Below, piece by piece: positions 53,428 through 61,416 of a DNA stretch of 64,000 nucleotides. Made by a program: the position numbers and the translations under genes. The DNA is from Arthrobacter_M sp030063245. GTDB lineage: Bacteria; Actinomycetota; Actinomycetes; Actinomycetales; Micrococcaceae. The notes beneath the pieces were generated by a model. It was not told the origin of the DNA. It did no database searches and saw nothing but the letters and a program-made list of their open reading frames with translations. Within the stretch, counting starts at the first letter, position 1. Every line of letters begins with the position of its first letter. Location: NCBI RefSeq assembly GCF_051131705.1, contig NZ_CP180316.1:2790001-2854000 (forward strand), written 5' to 3'.

Positions 53428-54285
53428 TCAGTGGATGGGATCCACGACGGTGTGTGCACCCACAGCGGCAGGAGCCACGGCGTCTGATCCGTCGGTCCCT
53501 GATGCGGCGCCGTCTGGTCCGGTTGTCCCTGTTACGGCGGCGTCTGGTCCGGCGGCGTCTGGTCCGGCGGCGTCTGGTCCGGCGGCGTCTGATCGGTCTG
53601 CGCCGGTATAGCGGTAGAGCCGGGGCGGCCGGTGCTTGCCGCCTTGCAGGTATTCCCCGGTGGCTTCGATCTGCGGATCCGCCGTGAGCTGCCGTCGGAA
53701 ATTGGCCGGATCCAGGGTGCGGTCCAGCACGGCCTCATACACCTCGCGAATCTGTGCCAGCGTAAATTTCTCCCCGAGCAGGTGGTAGGCAATCGTGCCG
53801 TAGGTCATTTTGTTGCGCAGCCGCCAGAGCGCATAGTCGACAATCTCGTTGTGATCGAAGGCCAGTGGTTCCAGCTGATCGGCACGGAACCATTTCACGT
53901 TAATGGATTCCTCCGCCAGTGCCGCCTCGGTGGGCTGGACCAAAGCCCAATAAACAATTGAAACGACGCGTTGGCTCGGGGAGCGGTGCAGGCCGCCGAA
54001 GGCGTAGAGCTGTTCCAGATACTGCGGCACCAGGCGCGTGGTCTCCTGCAGACTCCGCGCCGCCGCGCCCTGCAGCGACTCCCGTTGCGTCAGCGGGCCA
54101 CCGGGAAGAGCCCAGCGGCCCCGGAAAGGTTCGCGGATCCGTCTCACCAGCGGAAGCCACAGGGTGGGACGACCCGATGATTCACTGGGGCGCAGTGCGA
54201 AGATGACGGTTGAAATGGCGAGCGAGGGAGGCTGCTCCAGGCGTTCGGAGACGTTCGCGGAGATCAGAAAATCCGGAGGTACCAT
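53428..54285 (-). CDS. NrtR-type Nudix regulator of NAD metabolism
   Basis: A 285-residue two-domain protein. The Nudix-like domain (about 15-150) holds 'EPFRGRWALPGGPLTQRESL' but lacks the complete Nudix catalytic box (GX5EX7REUXEEXGU), as in regulatory NrtR proteins that bind ADP-ribose. The C-terminal winged helix spans 'EYLQGGKHRPPRLYRY' and the preceding 'TYGTIAYHLLGEKFTLAQIREVYEAVL'. The tail is a 15-bp tandem repeat encoding DAAGP. The ATG at 54285 is preferred. Position directly before nadABC and a palindrome upstream support control of NAD synthesis. Confidence 0.9.
   Translation of the reverse strand: MVPPDFLISANVSERLEQPPSLAISTVIFALRPSESSGRPTLWLPLVRRIREPFRGRWALPGGPLTQRESLQGAAARSLQETTRLVPQYLEQLYAFGGLHRSPSQRVVSIVYWALVQPTEAALAEESINVKWFRADQLEPLAFDHNEIVDYALWRLRNKMTYGTIAYHLLGEKFTLAQIREVYEAVLDRTLDPANFRRQLTADPQIEATGEYLQGGKHRPPRLYRYTGADRSDAAGPDAAGPDAAGPDAAVTGTTGPDGAASGTDGSDAVAPAAVGAHTVVDPIH
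53536..53595. repeat. 15-bp tandem repeat, four units, in the NrtR tail
   Basis: GGCGGCGTCTGGTCC repeats exactly at 53536, 53551 and 53566, with a fourth copy at 53581 differing in two bases. On the minus strand it encodes DAAGP. The insertion lengthens a non-conserved tail. Confidence 0.9.
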
Positions 54286-54316
54286 GATGCTCACCGCCTC
54301 CGCCGGAAGCCGGCAG

Positions 54317-54345
54317 TTAGTTAAAGTCTTTTTGACCTGAACTAA
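54317..54345. promoter_or_regulatory. candidate NrtR operator
   Basis: TTAGTTAAAGTC, a TTTTT spacer and GACCTGAACTAA form a 12-bp inverted repeat with ten matching pairs. It lies 32 bp upstream of the NrtR start, so it can repress nrtR and, by read-through, nadABC. Confidence 0.7.
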
Positions 54346-54472
54346 GTTTACGGCCGGAAACGCGGAAATCAAAACGGAAATCAAAACAAGGTCACGAACG
54401 AGCCCGCTTCCGGCGAGCATCTGAGGCGACCATATCGCGGCACCATCGGGGGAGCCACGCAGCGCCGGCGCT

Positions 54473-54946
54473 TCAGATCGTTTCCGCGGCGGCTTCCAGC
54501 AGCGGCAGGGTCCGGCCCTGGAAATGGGTGTTGAGCACCATGACCGATGCGGAGCGGCGCACCGATTTGGTGGCGATCATGGCGTCCAGCACCCGCTGCA
54601 GGTCCGAGTTGGAGCGGGCCGCCACTCTGGTCATCAGATCGCTGCCGCCTGACACAGTGTGGATCTCCAGGATTTCCGGAATCGTCGCCAGAGCCGCCAC
54701 GACGGCGTCGTGCCCCAAATCCTGGTTGATGGTCAGCGAACAGAACGCCACGACCGGAAAGCCGAAGGCAGCGGGGTCGGGCTGCGGCGCCCAGATGCCG
54801 ATCACGCCCGTTTCCAGCATCCGGTCCAGCCGCGACTGCACTGTGGCCCGCGCTACCTTCAGGACGCGGGAAGCCTCCAGCACGGAAATCCGGGGTGAAT
54901 CCGTAAAAAGACGCACAATTTTGGCATCCAAAGCGTCAATGCCCAT
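54473..54946 (-). CDS. Lrp/AsnC-family transcriptional regulator
   Basis: A 157-residue regulator with the AsnC HTH 'LDAKIVRLFTDSPRISVLEASRVLKVARATVQSRLDRM' (about 4-45) and RAM/ACT-like ligand domain (about 70-150, with 'GGSDLMTRVAARSNSDLQRVL'). The ATG at 54946 is preferred as GGAAGG precedes it. It is divergent from an amino-acid permease gene that is frameshifted. It may have controlled uptake of an amino acid. Confidence 0.93.
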   Translation of the reverse strand: MGIDALDAKIVRLFTDSPRISVLEASRVLKVARATVQSRLDRMLETGVIGIWAPQPDPAAFGFPVVAFCSLTINQDLGHDAVVAALATIPEILEIHTVSGGSDLMTRVAARSNSDLQRVLDAMIATKSVRRSASVMVLNTHFQGRTLPLLEAAAETI

Positions 54947-55122
54947 CACAAACCTTCCGTTGTTCACCAGACGCAGGGCAATTTGTCGACATACCGCCGG
55001 TGCGTTGTACAGCTTGCGATCATTGTTCCACGGTGCTGTCCGACGGATCGCCGGGAAGCGATAAATTCAATAGACCGGCCGCAGGATATTGAGGGACTCA
55101 CGAACGGAAGGATCACCGCAAG

Positions 55123-56504
55123 ATGACAACGAAGTCGAGCATTGCCTTTGCACCCGCCACCGCGGGTCTGGGCCAGAGCCTTAAGCCACGCCAGCTCACT
55201 ATGATGGGACTCGGAAGTGCCATCGGAGCGGGACTCTTCCTGGGTTCCGGCGCCGGCATCCACGCCGCCGGGCCCGCCGTGCTGATTTCCTATCTGGTGG
55301 CAGGCACCCTGATCATCCTGGTGATGTGGGCCCTCGGTGAGATGGCGGCCGCCAACCCCAACAGCGGGGCCTTTTCCGTCTACGCCGAAAAAGCCCTGGG
55401 CCGGACGGCCGGATCGACGGTGGGCTGGTTATGGTGGCTGCAGCTCGTCGTCGTTATTTGCCGCCGAAGCGCTGGGTGCCGCCGCCCTGCTGGTCAGCAT
55501 CTGGCCCGTTGTTCCGGCGTGGCTGCTGACGCTGGCGTTCATGGTGGTTTTCACAGCCGTCAACCTGGCGGGCGTGAAAAAATTATGGGGAATTTGAGTT
55601 TTGGTTTGCCATTTTGAAAGTCGGCGCGATCGTCCTCTTTCTGCTCATTGGCGCCGCGCTGATTTTCGGCTGGCTGCCCGGCGTCGCCTCCCCCGGCCTG
55701 TCGAATCTGACCGGCAACGGCGGGTTCGCGCCCAACGGGCTCAACGGCATCGCCACCGGTCTCTTCGTCGTGGTCTTCGCCTTCGGCGGCACCGAAATCG
55801 TCAGCGTCGCGGCCGCCGAGACCGAGAACCCGGCGCACAGCGTGGGCCTGGCCATCCGGACAGTTGTCTGGCGGATACTGGTCTTCTACATCGGTTCCAT
55901 CTTCGTCATCGCCACCGTGCTGCCCTGGGATTCGGAGGAGCTGAGCTCCCCGTTCGGCGGCGTTTTGAACCTGGCCGGCATCCCCGGCGCGGGAACGGCC
56001 ATCACGCTGATCGCCGTCGCCGCCCTGCTCTCGGCGCTGAACGCCAACCTGTACGGTGCCTCGCGGATGATGTTCTCCCTGGCAGGCCGCGGCGAGGCTC
56101 CGGTCTTCCTGACCACACTCAGCAAGGCCAGGGTCCCCCGCCTCGCCGTCGCCGTCTCGGTGGCGTTCGGTTTCGCCGCAGCGGTGCTCGAACTGCTGTT
56201 TCCGGAGCAAGTGCTGCCGGCCCTGCTGAATCTGGTCGGGTCCACCTGCCTGATGGTCTGGGGATCGGCCCTGCTCTCGCAGCTGGTCCTGCGCCGGCGG
56301 GCGGACCGGGAGGGGACTGACCTGCCGCTGCGGATGAAAGCGTTCCCGGCCCTGACCCTGCTGGGTCTGTTCTTGCTGGTGGTCATTTTCGTCGTCGGCT
56401 TCATCGGCGAGGACAGCCGCGTGCAGCTGAACGGAACCTTTTGTTTGGTCGCCGCCATCGCCGCCGCCTGCCGGCTGGGTCGACAGGTGCGCTCCGCGCA
56501 CTGA
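55123..56504 (+). pseudogene. amino acid permease (APC/AAT family), two frameshifts
   Basis: The gene reads 'LKPRQLTMMGLGSAIGAGLFLGSGAGI' in family order from ATG 55123 to about 55455, then shifts by one base into a second frame ('AAEALGAAALLVSIWPVVPA' to 'FTAVNLAGVKKL', up to about 55583), then by one more into a third frame ('EFEFWFAILKVGAIVLFLLI' to the stop at 56504). Joined, it is a full 460-residue GabP/AnsP-like permease with 12 helices. Each shift is explained by one extra base (in GTTATTTGCC and TTATGGGG). It is non-functional as sequenced. It lies opposite an Lrp regulator. Confidence 0.88.
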
Positions 56505-56570
56505 AAGCCAACCGGGCCGGTCCCCTGCCCCGGGGTAAATTAAGTCTTCGGGAGCCAACACGCGAGGCAA

Positions 56571-56939
56571 TTAGGGCCTAAAAGCTATGTCGAGCTCCTC
56601 GGCGACGGCGGCCGGCCGCTTGTCGTGCGTCCAGAGCCGGGCATCCGAGGTCAGTCGCGCCGAAGCCAACAGGTGGACATCCGGATGCCCGACACCTCGG
56701 CCCTGCAGCCGGTTCGCGGAAATCAGCAGCATTACTTCCCGGTGCGAAGCCGGCACCGCAAGTGGAAGACCTTGCAGGGAATGAAGAAACGAGTCTCTTC
56801 GGGTCAGATTCCCCAGCGCCAATTCCCCTATAATCCCTTCATGGGTAATGACCCTGGCAGCCATCAAGACTTGCAGCAGCACCCTATTGCCGGTGCGAAG
56901 ATGATCTATCCAGACGCTGATGTCGACCAGAATGTTCAC
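56571..56939 (-). CDS. VapC-type PIN-domain toxin
   Basis: A 122-residue PIN ribonuclease. Acidic residues D6 ('ILVDISVW') and D12, the E in 'EGIIGELALGNL', the Asp in 'GHPDVHLLASARL' and the Asp in 'LWTHDKR' form a complete site, so the toxin appears intact. It follows a VapB-like antitoxin whose C-terminal frame is shifted and overlaps it by 56 bp. Confidence 0.9.
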   Translation of the reverse strand: MNILVDISVWIDHLRTGNRVLLQVLMAARVITHEGIIGELALGNLTRRDSFLHSLQGLPLAVPASHREVMLLISANRLQGRGVGHPDVHLLASARLTSDARLWTHDKRPAAVAEELDIAFRP

Positions 56940-57135
56940 TCCTGCTACCCGGTCCGCCGGCGTGGCGCCGCGGAGGCTTCCGGATCGGAGCCCCCAGACG
57001 GGACAGCCGGCTGGAGCTTTCCCTGGCGATCAGCGCCGTCAATGCTTCACGAAGCAGAGCAGACCGCTCGTTGATTCCTGTGGGCTCCCGGGCCTGAGCC
57101 AGCAACTCGTCGTCCAAATTAAGAGTCGTTCGCAT
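56884..57135 (-). CDS. VapB-type antitoxin, C-terminus frameshifted
   Basis: The N-terminus 'MRTTLNLDDELLAQAREPTG' and 'ALLREALTALIARESSSRL' is a classical VapB type-II ribbon-helix-helix. After 'RLG' the reading frame yields an unrelated tail and ends inside vapC at 56884 (83 residues). Adding one G to the GGGGG run at that point restores 'GGSDPEASAAPRRRTG' and a stop shortly before vapC, the normal VapB end. If the deletion is real, the toxin-binding tail is lost while DNA binding is kept. Confidence 0.8.
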   Translation of the reverse strand: MRTTLNLDDELLAQAREPTGINERSALLREALTALIARESSSRLSRLGAPIRKPPRRHAGGPGSRSEHSGRHQRLDRSSSHRQ

Positions 57136-57447
57136 AGGACCCGCCTCGCCTGCACCCTATCTATCACCTAATGATGACAGTTACGACGTCCTAGGGGAAT
57201 GACCCGGGGCAGCTCAGACGGGCGGACCGGCATCGGCGGTGCGCGCTCCTCCCCCTGGCTTCGACCTGGACAATTTGTCAACCTCCAGCGCCCCGATGGA
57301 CCTAAAATTGTGCAGTTTGATGCCGCTGTGTCATTCAGATTGCGCACGCTGCCCGGGGTGACTACGGTCACAGGTGGAAGGCGTGCTCAATGGCGCGCAC
57401 GCCCCACTTGACCCACACGCCGTAACCACCCGTCGAAGGATGAAGCC
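57136..57447. other. 312-bp gap between vapB and the 2-oxoacid dehydrogenase cluster
   Basis: No convincing gene on either strand. It must hold the promoter of vapBC (minus) and of the dehydrogenase cluster (plus). Short AT-rich patches are at 57273-57282 and 57303-57325. No clear operator palindrome is seen. Confidence 0.6.
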
Positions 57448-57483
57448 ATGAAGACCTCCTCTTCCCGTCCGGCCGGAATCTGA
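57448..57483 (+). CDS. possible 11-residue upstream reading frame coupled to E1-alpha
   Basis: ATG at 57448 has AAGGA upstream and encodes MKTSSSRPAGI; its TGA stop at 57481-57483 overlaps the E1-alpha ATG (TGATG). The E1-alpha start itself has only a weak ribosome site. The small frame may serve to deliver ribosomes by re-initiation. It contains one Ile only, so it is not an attenuator peptide. Confidence 0.4.
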   Translation: MKTSSSRPAGI

Positions 57484-58550
57484 TGGTCGACGACGGCGCC
57501 AGGTCCGGCGCGGAGCTCACCTATGCGGGCCCCGGCAGTGCAGACCTTACGGGCGACGAACTGCGCGAACTGTACAGGCTCATGGCCGCCGTCCGTCATC
57601 TGGACACGTCCGCCGTCGGCTGGCAACGGCAGGGGCTGATCCCCGGCTATGCCCCCGAGCTGGGACAGGAAGCCGCGCAGGTTGGCAGCGGGTTCGCCGT
57701 CGACCTTGATCGCGACTTTGCCTTCCCGACGTACCGGGAAATGGGTGTGGCCCGGGCGATGGGCGTGGACATGATCGGTTACATGTCCACGCATCAAGCA
57801 AGCTGGCACGGCGGGCTCTACGATCCGGTGAAGTCCCGAATGGCTCCCATCCAGGCCGTTGTGGCCGGGTCAGTGCTGCACGCCGTCGGCTGGGCGCACG
57901 GGCAGAAACTCTCCGGCCTTCCGCCGGAAAAGCAGGGCGTGGCCGTAAGCTACTTCGGCGACGGCGCCAGCTCACAGGGCGATGTGCATGAGGCAATGAA
58001 CTTTGCCGCCGTGATGAAGGCCCCGGTGGTGTTCTTCACGCAGAACAACGGCTGGGCCATCTCCGTACCCACCGAACGACAGGTGGCCGGCGGATCCGTC
58101 GCCGCGCGCGCCGCCGGCTACGGGATACCGTCGCTGCAGATCGACGGCAACGACGTGGTGGCCGTCGTCCGGGCCATGCGCACGGCGCTGGCACACTGCC
58201 GCGCCGGTAAAGGCCCCATGGTTATCGAAGCCATGACGTACCGCCGCGGGCCGCATTCCACCAGCGACGATCCGGGCCGGTACCGAACCCTGGAAGCGGA
58301 AAGCACGGACGCGGGCACGGATCCGCTCGTTGTGCTCCGGGACCGTCTGCTTGCCGAGGGACTCGCCGATGATGCCTTCTTCACCGAGGCACTGAAAACG
58401 GCAAAGGCGGAAGAGGAGGAGATCCGGGCCGGGGTGGCCGCGCTGGGCCCCAGACCCGGCACCGAAATGTTCGATTTTGTTTTCCAGGAATCCACCCCGG
58501 CGCTGGCCGGACAGGCACGGCGCTGGCGCGAGGAGTCCGAACATGTCTAA
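57483..58550 (+). CDS. 2-oxoacid dehydrogenase E1 component, alpha subunit
   Basis: ThDP-dependent decarboxylase subunit (355 residues) of the branched-chain/pyruvate type. It contains 'IPGYAPELGQEAAQVGSGFA', ThDP/Mg2+ motif 'VSYFGDGASSQGDVHEAMNF' followed by 'APVVFFTQNNGWAISVP', and the phospho-loop region 'MTYRRGPHSTSDDPGRYR'. Its TAA overlaps the E1-beta ATG by 8 bp. The set E1-alpha, E1-beta and lipoyl protein fits a branched-chain 2-oxoacid dehydrogenase; the substrate is not proven. Confidence 0.95.
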   Translation: MVDDGARSGAELTYAGPGSADLTGDELRELYRLMAAVRHLDTSAVGWQRQGLIPGYAPELGQEAAQVGSGFAVDLDRDFAFPTYREMGVARAMGVDMIGYMSTHQASWHGGLYDPVKSRMAPIQAVVAGSVLHAVGWAHGQKLSGLPPEKQGVAVSYFGDGASSQGDVHEAMNFAAVMKAPVVFFTQNNGWAISVPTERQVAGGSVAARAAGYGIPSLQIDGNDVVAVVRAMRTALAHCRAGKGPMVIEAMTYRRGPHSTSDDPGRYRTLEAESTDAGTDPLVVLRDRLLAEGLADDAFFTEALKTAKAEEEEIRAGVAALGPRPGTEMFDFVFQESTPALAGQARRWREESEHV

Positions 58551-59874
58551 CACCCCAACCGATCAGATTAACGTTCATTCCAGCGATCTGGAGGCCGCCC
58601 GGCACAACGTCGAGGTCGCCGGGGCGGCGGACGCGGGGGCGGCCGAGCTGGGCGTTCAGGGCGTGGACGGGCGCCTGAGCGACGCTCCGGACAGAGTCCG
58701 TGCGCGGCACAATTTGGAGCCGATTGCCGGCGGGAACGCTCAGCCCGTTGGCCGCACGGAAACCATGTCGATGCAGCAGGCACTGAACCTGGCCCTGCGT
58801 GAAATCCTGGCCGGGGACCCGAAGGCCGTGGTGCTGGGTGAAGACGTGGGTGTGCTCGGCGGAGTATTCCGGATCACCGACGGCCTGCAAACCGAGTTCG
58901 GCGCCGCCCGGGTTTTCGACACCCCACTGGCGGAGTCCGGCATCCTCGGGATGAGCGTCGGCTTGGCCATGGCCGGTCTGCACCCCATCCCCGAGGTCCA
59001 GTTCGACGGCTTCTCCTACCCGGCGGTGAACCAGATCGTCTGCCAGCTGGCCCGGATGAACTACCGCAGCCGGGGCACTCTGCCCATGCCGGTGACCCTG
59101 CGTGTGCCCAGCTTCGGCGGCATCCGTGCGCCCGAGCTGCATGGCGAAAGCCTAGAGGCGCTCTTTGCCCACGTGCCCGGGCTCAAGGTGGTCTCGCCGT
59201 CGTCCCCGCACGAGGCCTACCATCAGCTCAAGTACGCCGCGTCCCTGCCTGACCCCGTCGTGTTTATGGAGCCCAAGTCGCGCTACTGGCAAAAGGGCGT
59301 GGTGGTGTTCGACGACGGCGCGTTCGACGGCGGCGCGTTCGACGGCGGCGGGTTCGACGGCGGCGGGTTCGACGAGGGTGCGGACGCCGCGGCCGGCGTC
59401 GGCGACACCTCTGCGGCTGCCAACGCTGCCAACGCTGCCAACGCTGCCAACGCTGCCAACGACAATCTCGGTTCCAAAGTCGTCCGCACCGGCCAACACC
59501 TCACCCTGATCGCGTGGGGCGCAATGGTCGCCCGCTGCCTGCAGGTAGCCGAGCTGGCCGCCGAAGACGGCATCGACGTCGAGGTGCTGGACCTGCGCTG
59601 GCTCAAACCGATCGACGCCGAAGGACTGGCGGCCTCCGTCACCAAAACCCGGCGCGCCGTCGTCGTCCATGAGGGCCCGCTGACGGCCGGACTGGGCGCC
59701 GAAGTCGCAGCTCTGGTCACCGAGCGCTGCTTCGGCACGCTCAGGGCACCGGTGGAACGGGTCACCGGGTTCGATGTGCCGTACCCGTCGGGCGATCTTG
59801 AAGACGAATACATCCCCAACATTGACCGGATCCTGTTCGGCATGCAACGCGTATTGGAGTACCGCCGTGGCTGA
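58543..59874 (+). CDS. 2-oxoacid dehydrogenase E1 component, beta subunit, with repeat insertions
   Basis: Transketolase-like beta subunit (443 residues; relatives about 330). The core starts near residue 72 ('TETMSMQQALNLALREIL') with 'VLGEDVGVLGGVFRITDGLQ', 'DTPLAESGILGMSVGLAMAG' and C-terminal 'LDLRWLKPIDAEGLAASV'. The first 70 residues are an Ala/Gly-rich extension. Between 'SRYWQKGVVVFDD' and 'LGSKVVRTGQHLTLIAWG' lies a 50-residue insert of FDGGx repeats and AAN repeats. The insert falls in a loop that also varies in relatives, so activity may be kept. Confidence 0.94.
   Translation: MSNTPTDQINVHSSDLEAARHNVEVAGAADAGAAELGVQGVDGRLSDAPDRVRARHNLEPIAGGNAQPVGRTETMSMQQALNLALREILAGDPKAVVLGEDVGVLGGVFRITDGLQTEFGAARVFDTPLAESGILGMSVGLAMAGLHPIPEVQFDGFSYPAVNQIVCQLARMNYRSRGTLPMPVTLRVPSFGGIRAPELHGESLEALFAHVPGLKVVSPSSPHEAYHQLKYAASLPDPVVFMEPKSRYWQKGVVVFDDGAFDGGAFDGGGFDGGGFDEGADAAAGVGDTSAAANAANAANAANAANDNLGSKVVRTGQHLTLIAWGAMVARCLQVAELAAEDGIDVEVLDLRWLKPIDAEGLAASVTKTRRAVVVHEGPLTAGLGAEVAALVTERCFGTLRAPVERVTGFDVPYPSGDLEDEYIPNIDRILFGMQRVLEYRRG
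59308..59460 (+). repeat. two adjacent in-frame microsatellites in E1-beta
   Basis: TTCGAC recurs at exactly 15-bp spacing from 59308 to 59368 (five times), encoding FDGGx. Then GCTGCCAAC repeats five times without change from 59416 to 59460 (9-bp unit), encoding AAN. Perfect 9-bp copies suggest recent slippage. Confidence 0.93.
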
Positions 59875-60196
59875 AATTTCGTTCCCCCTGCCGGATCTCG
59901 GTGAAGGCCTGATCGAGGCCACCGTATTGGAGTGGCTGGTGGCGCCCGGGGATCAGGTGGAGCGCAATCAGCCGCTGGTGGAGGTGGAGACCACCAAGTC
60001 CGCGGTGGAACTGCCGTCACCGCAGGCCGGCAAGGTAGTGCGCATTCATGGCGAGCCCGGCGGCACCATCGCCGTCGGTGAGCCGCTGATTGTCTTTGAG
60101 GTTCCGGACAACACGGCGGGGATCGTGGGAACCGTGCCGGTCGAAGAGGCGCCCCGGCGCCGCGTCCGGCTCACTGCGCCGCCGGAGGACGATTAA
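59867..60196 (+). CDS. lipoyl-domain protein (E2 reduced to lipoyl domain)
   Basis: A 109-residue protein starting at GTG 59867, 8 bp within the end of E1-beta. It is a single lipoyl domain: 'ISFPLPDLGEGLIEATVLEW', lipoyl-lysine K44 in 'VETTKSAVEL', 'HGEPGGTIAVGEPLIVFEV'. It ends after 'GTVPVEEAPRRRVRLTAPP', just where a normal E2 would continue to the E1/E3-binding and catalytic domains (HxxxD). Those are absent from all frames before the next gene. Either an E2 core is encoded elsewhere or the complex is incomplete. Confidence 0.9.
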   Translation: MAEISFPLPDLGEGLIEATVLEWLVAPGDQVERNQPLVEVETTKSAVELPSPQAGKVVRIHGEPGGTIAVGEPLIVFEVPDNTAGIVGTVPVEEAPRRRVRLTAPPEDD

Positions 60197-60354
60197 GCAC
60201 GACGGCGGACGGTTGCCGACGGCGGGTGGCTGGGTGACGCGGACGACAGCGGACGATGCGGACGATGCGGACGGTTCACCGGACTTGAACCGGAACGAAA
60301 GATGGAATACTCGGACATGGAACGATTCCACCGAAACGCACAGGAGCCAGGCGA

Positions 60355-61176
60355 ATGGAAACTCACGGCAGGCACTCCGCGCAGCTCCCCGGCCACACCG
60401 TCGAGGGCACGGATCCGCAGCTGTACATCCAGACGTATGAGCCGGCAGCCGATGCGGGCCTGCGCCCAGTGCTGCTGCTGCACGGATTCGCCTCCTCCGC
60501 AAAACTGAACTGGGCCGACACCGGCTGGCTGAGTGCGCTGAACAGCGCCGGCCGCAGGGTCATCACCGTCGACTTGCCCGGCCACGGCGGAAGCGCCGCA
60601 CCCGACGACCTGGATTCATACACGCCCAGCCGGATCCGGGCGGATATCCTGCAACTCGTTTCCGACCGCGGCGTTCGCCCGCTGCACGACGGTGACACCA
60701 CCACGGGGCTCGATGTAATCGGCTATTCCCTCGGGTCCCGACTGGCCTGGGAATTCGGCGCCACACAGACCGAGCTAGTGCACCGTCTGGTGCTGGGCGG
60801 GGCGGGTGGGCTGGATCCGCTGGCTGCCTTTGATCTTCCTGCGGCTCAGCAGTATCTGGCGGACGGCACGCCCATTGCGGATGCGTCCACTGCCGCGTTG
60901 CTGAAAATGGCGCAACTACTGCCGTCCAATAACCTCTTCTCCCTCTTGTCCCTGATCGAGGCGGCTAAACTCGAGCCGTTTGATCCGGCCGAGGCGGTGC
61001 CGAAGATGCCGATGCTGCTCATTGCCGGAGATAAGGATGAAAGGGCCGCGACCATGGGGGACCTGGCGGCCCTCAGCAGCCTCAGCGAACAGGTGCTGCT
61101 CCCCGGCCGCAACCACACGAACGCCGTCACCTCACGGGCCTTCAAGAACGCCGCGATCGAATTCCTGGCCGGCTAA
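60355..61176 (+). CDS. alpha/beta-fold hydrolase
   Basis: A 273-residue serine hydrolase: 'VLLLHGFASSAKLNW', 'VDLPGHGGS', nucleophile 'VIGYSLGSRLAWEFGA', Asp in 'IAGDKDERAA' and His in 'PGRNHTNAVTSRAF'. AGGAG precedes the ATG. It follows the dehydrogenase cluster on the same strand, 158 bp downstream of a region with GATGCGGAC repeats (60245-60279). A thioesterase-like role for the cluster is only a possibility. Confidence 0.92.
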   Translation: METHGRHSAQLPGHTVEGTDPQLYIQTYEPAADAGLRPVLLLHGFASSAKLNWADTGWLSALNSAGRRVITVDLPGHGGSAAPDDLDSYTPSRIRADILQLVSDRGVRPLHDGDTTTGLDVIGYSLGSRLAWEFGATQTELVHRLVLGGAGGLDPLAAFDLPAAQQYLADGTPIADASTAALLKMAQLLPSNNLFSLLSLIEAAKLEPFDPAEAVPKMPMLLIAGDKDERAATMGDLAALSSLSEQVLLPGRNHTNAVTSRAFKNAAIEFLAG

Positions 61177-61205
61177 GAGAGAATCCGCCAGGAGCAGTTC
61201 CTCCT

Positions 61206-61319
61206 GGCTCCGTCGGTGCGCTCTACGTGGCCTTGGCGGTGTGCCCCGACCTCCCGCTGATGACAGACGATCGCAGGCTTAGCAATGCCCCCGGCGCGCC
61301 GTGCAGGTTCGATCTTGCC
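61206..61319 (+). pseudogene. C-terminal fragment of a PIN-domain (VapC-like) toxin
   Basis: The frame 'VGALYVALAVCPDLPLMTDD' then 'RRLSNAPGAPCRF' matches the last third of small PIN toxins (pattern YVALAExLxxPLxTxDxRLxxAPG). No N-terminal part, antitoxin or start codon is present in the 30 bp between it and the upstream hydrolase. It is therefore a remnant. Confidence 0.65.
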
Positions 61320-61416
61320 TATGCTGCTGGTAGCGCGGTGCGAGAGTTGAGGCGATCCACGGCTGGTCAAGGACATCCTGCGGCTATCGGAGACTATGCC
61401 GGACCGTTGAACCCAA

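Noticed and set aside
14115..57135. All frameshifts explained by sequencing error
   Set aside because: Not excluded, because most are single-base changes and two sit in G runs. However, the large core genes (gltX, metG, serA, ilvBCD, nadABC, mqo, RND) show none, and several broken genes also carry deletions, so genuine decay is favoured for most.
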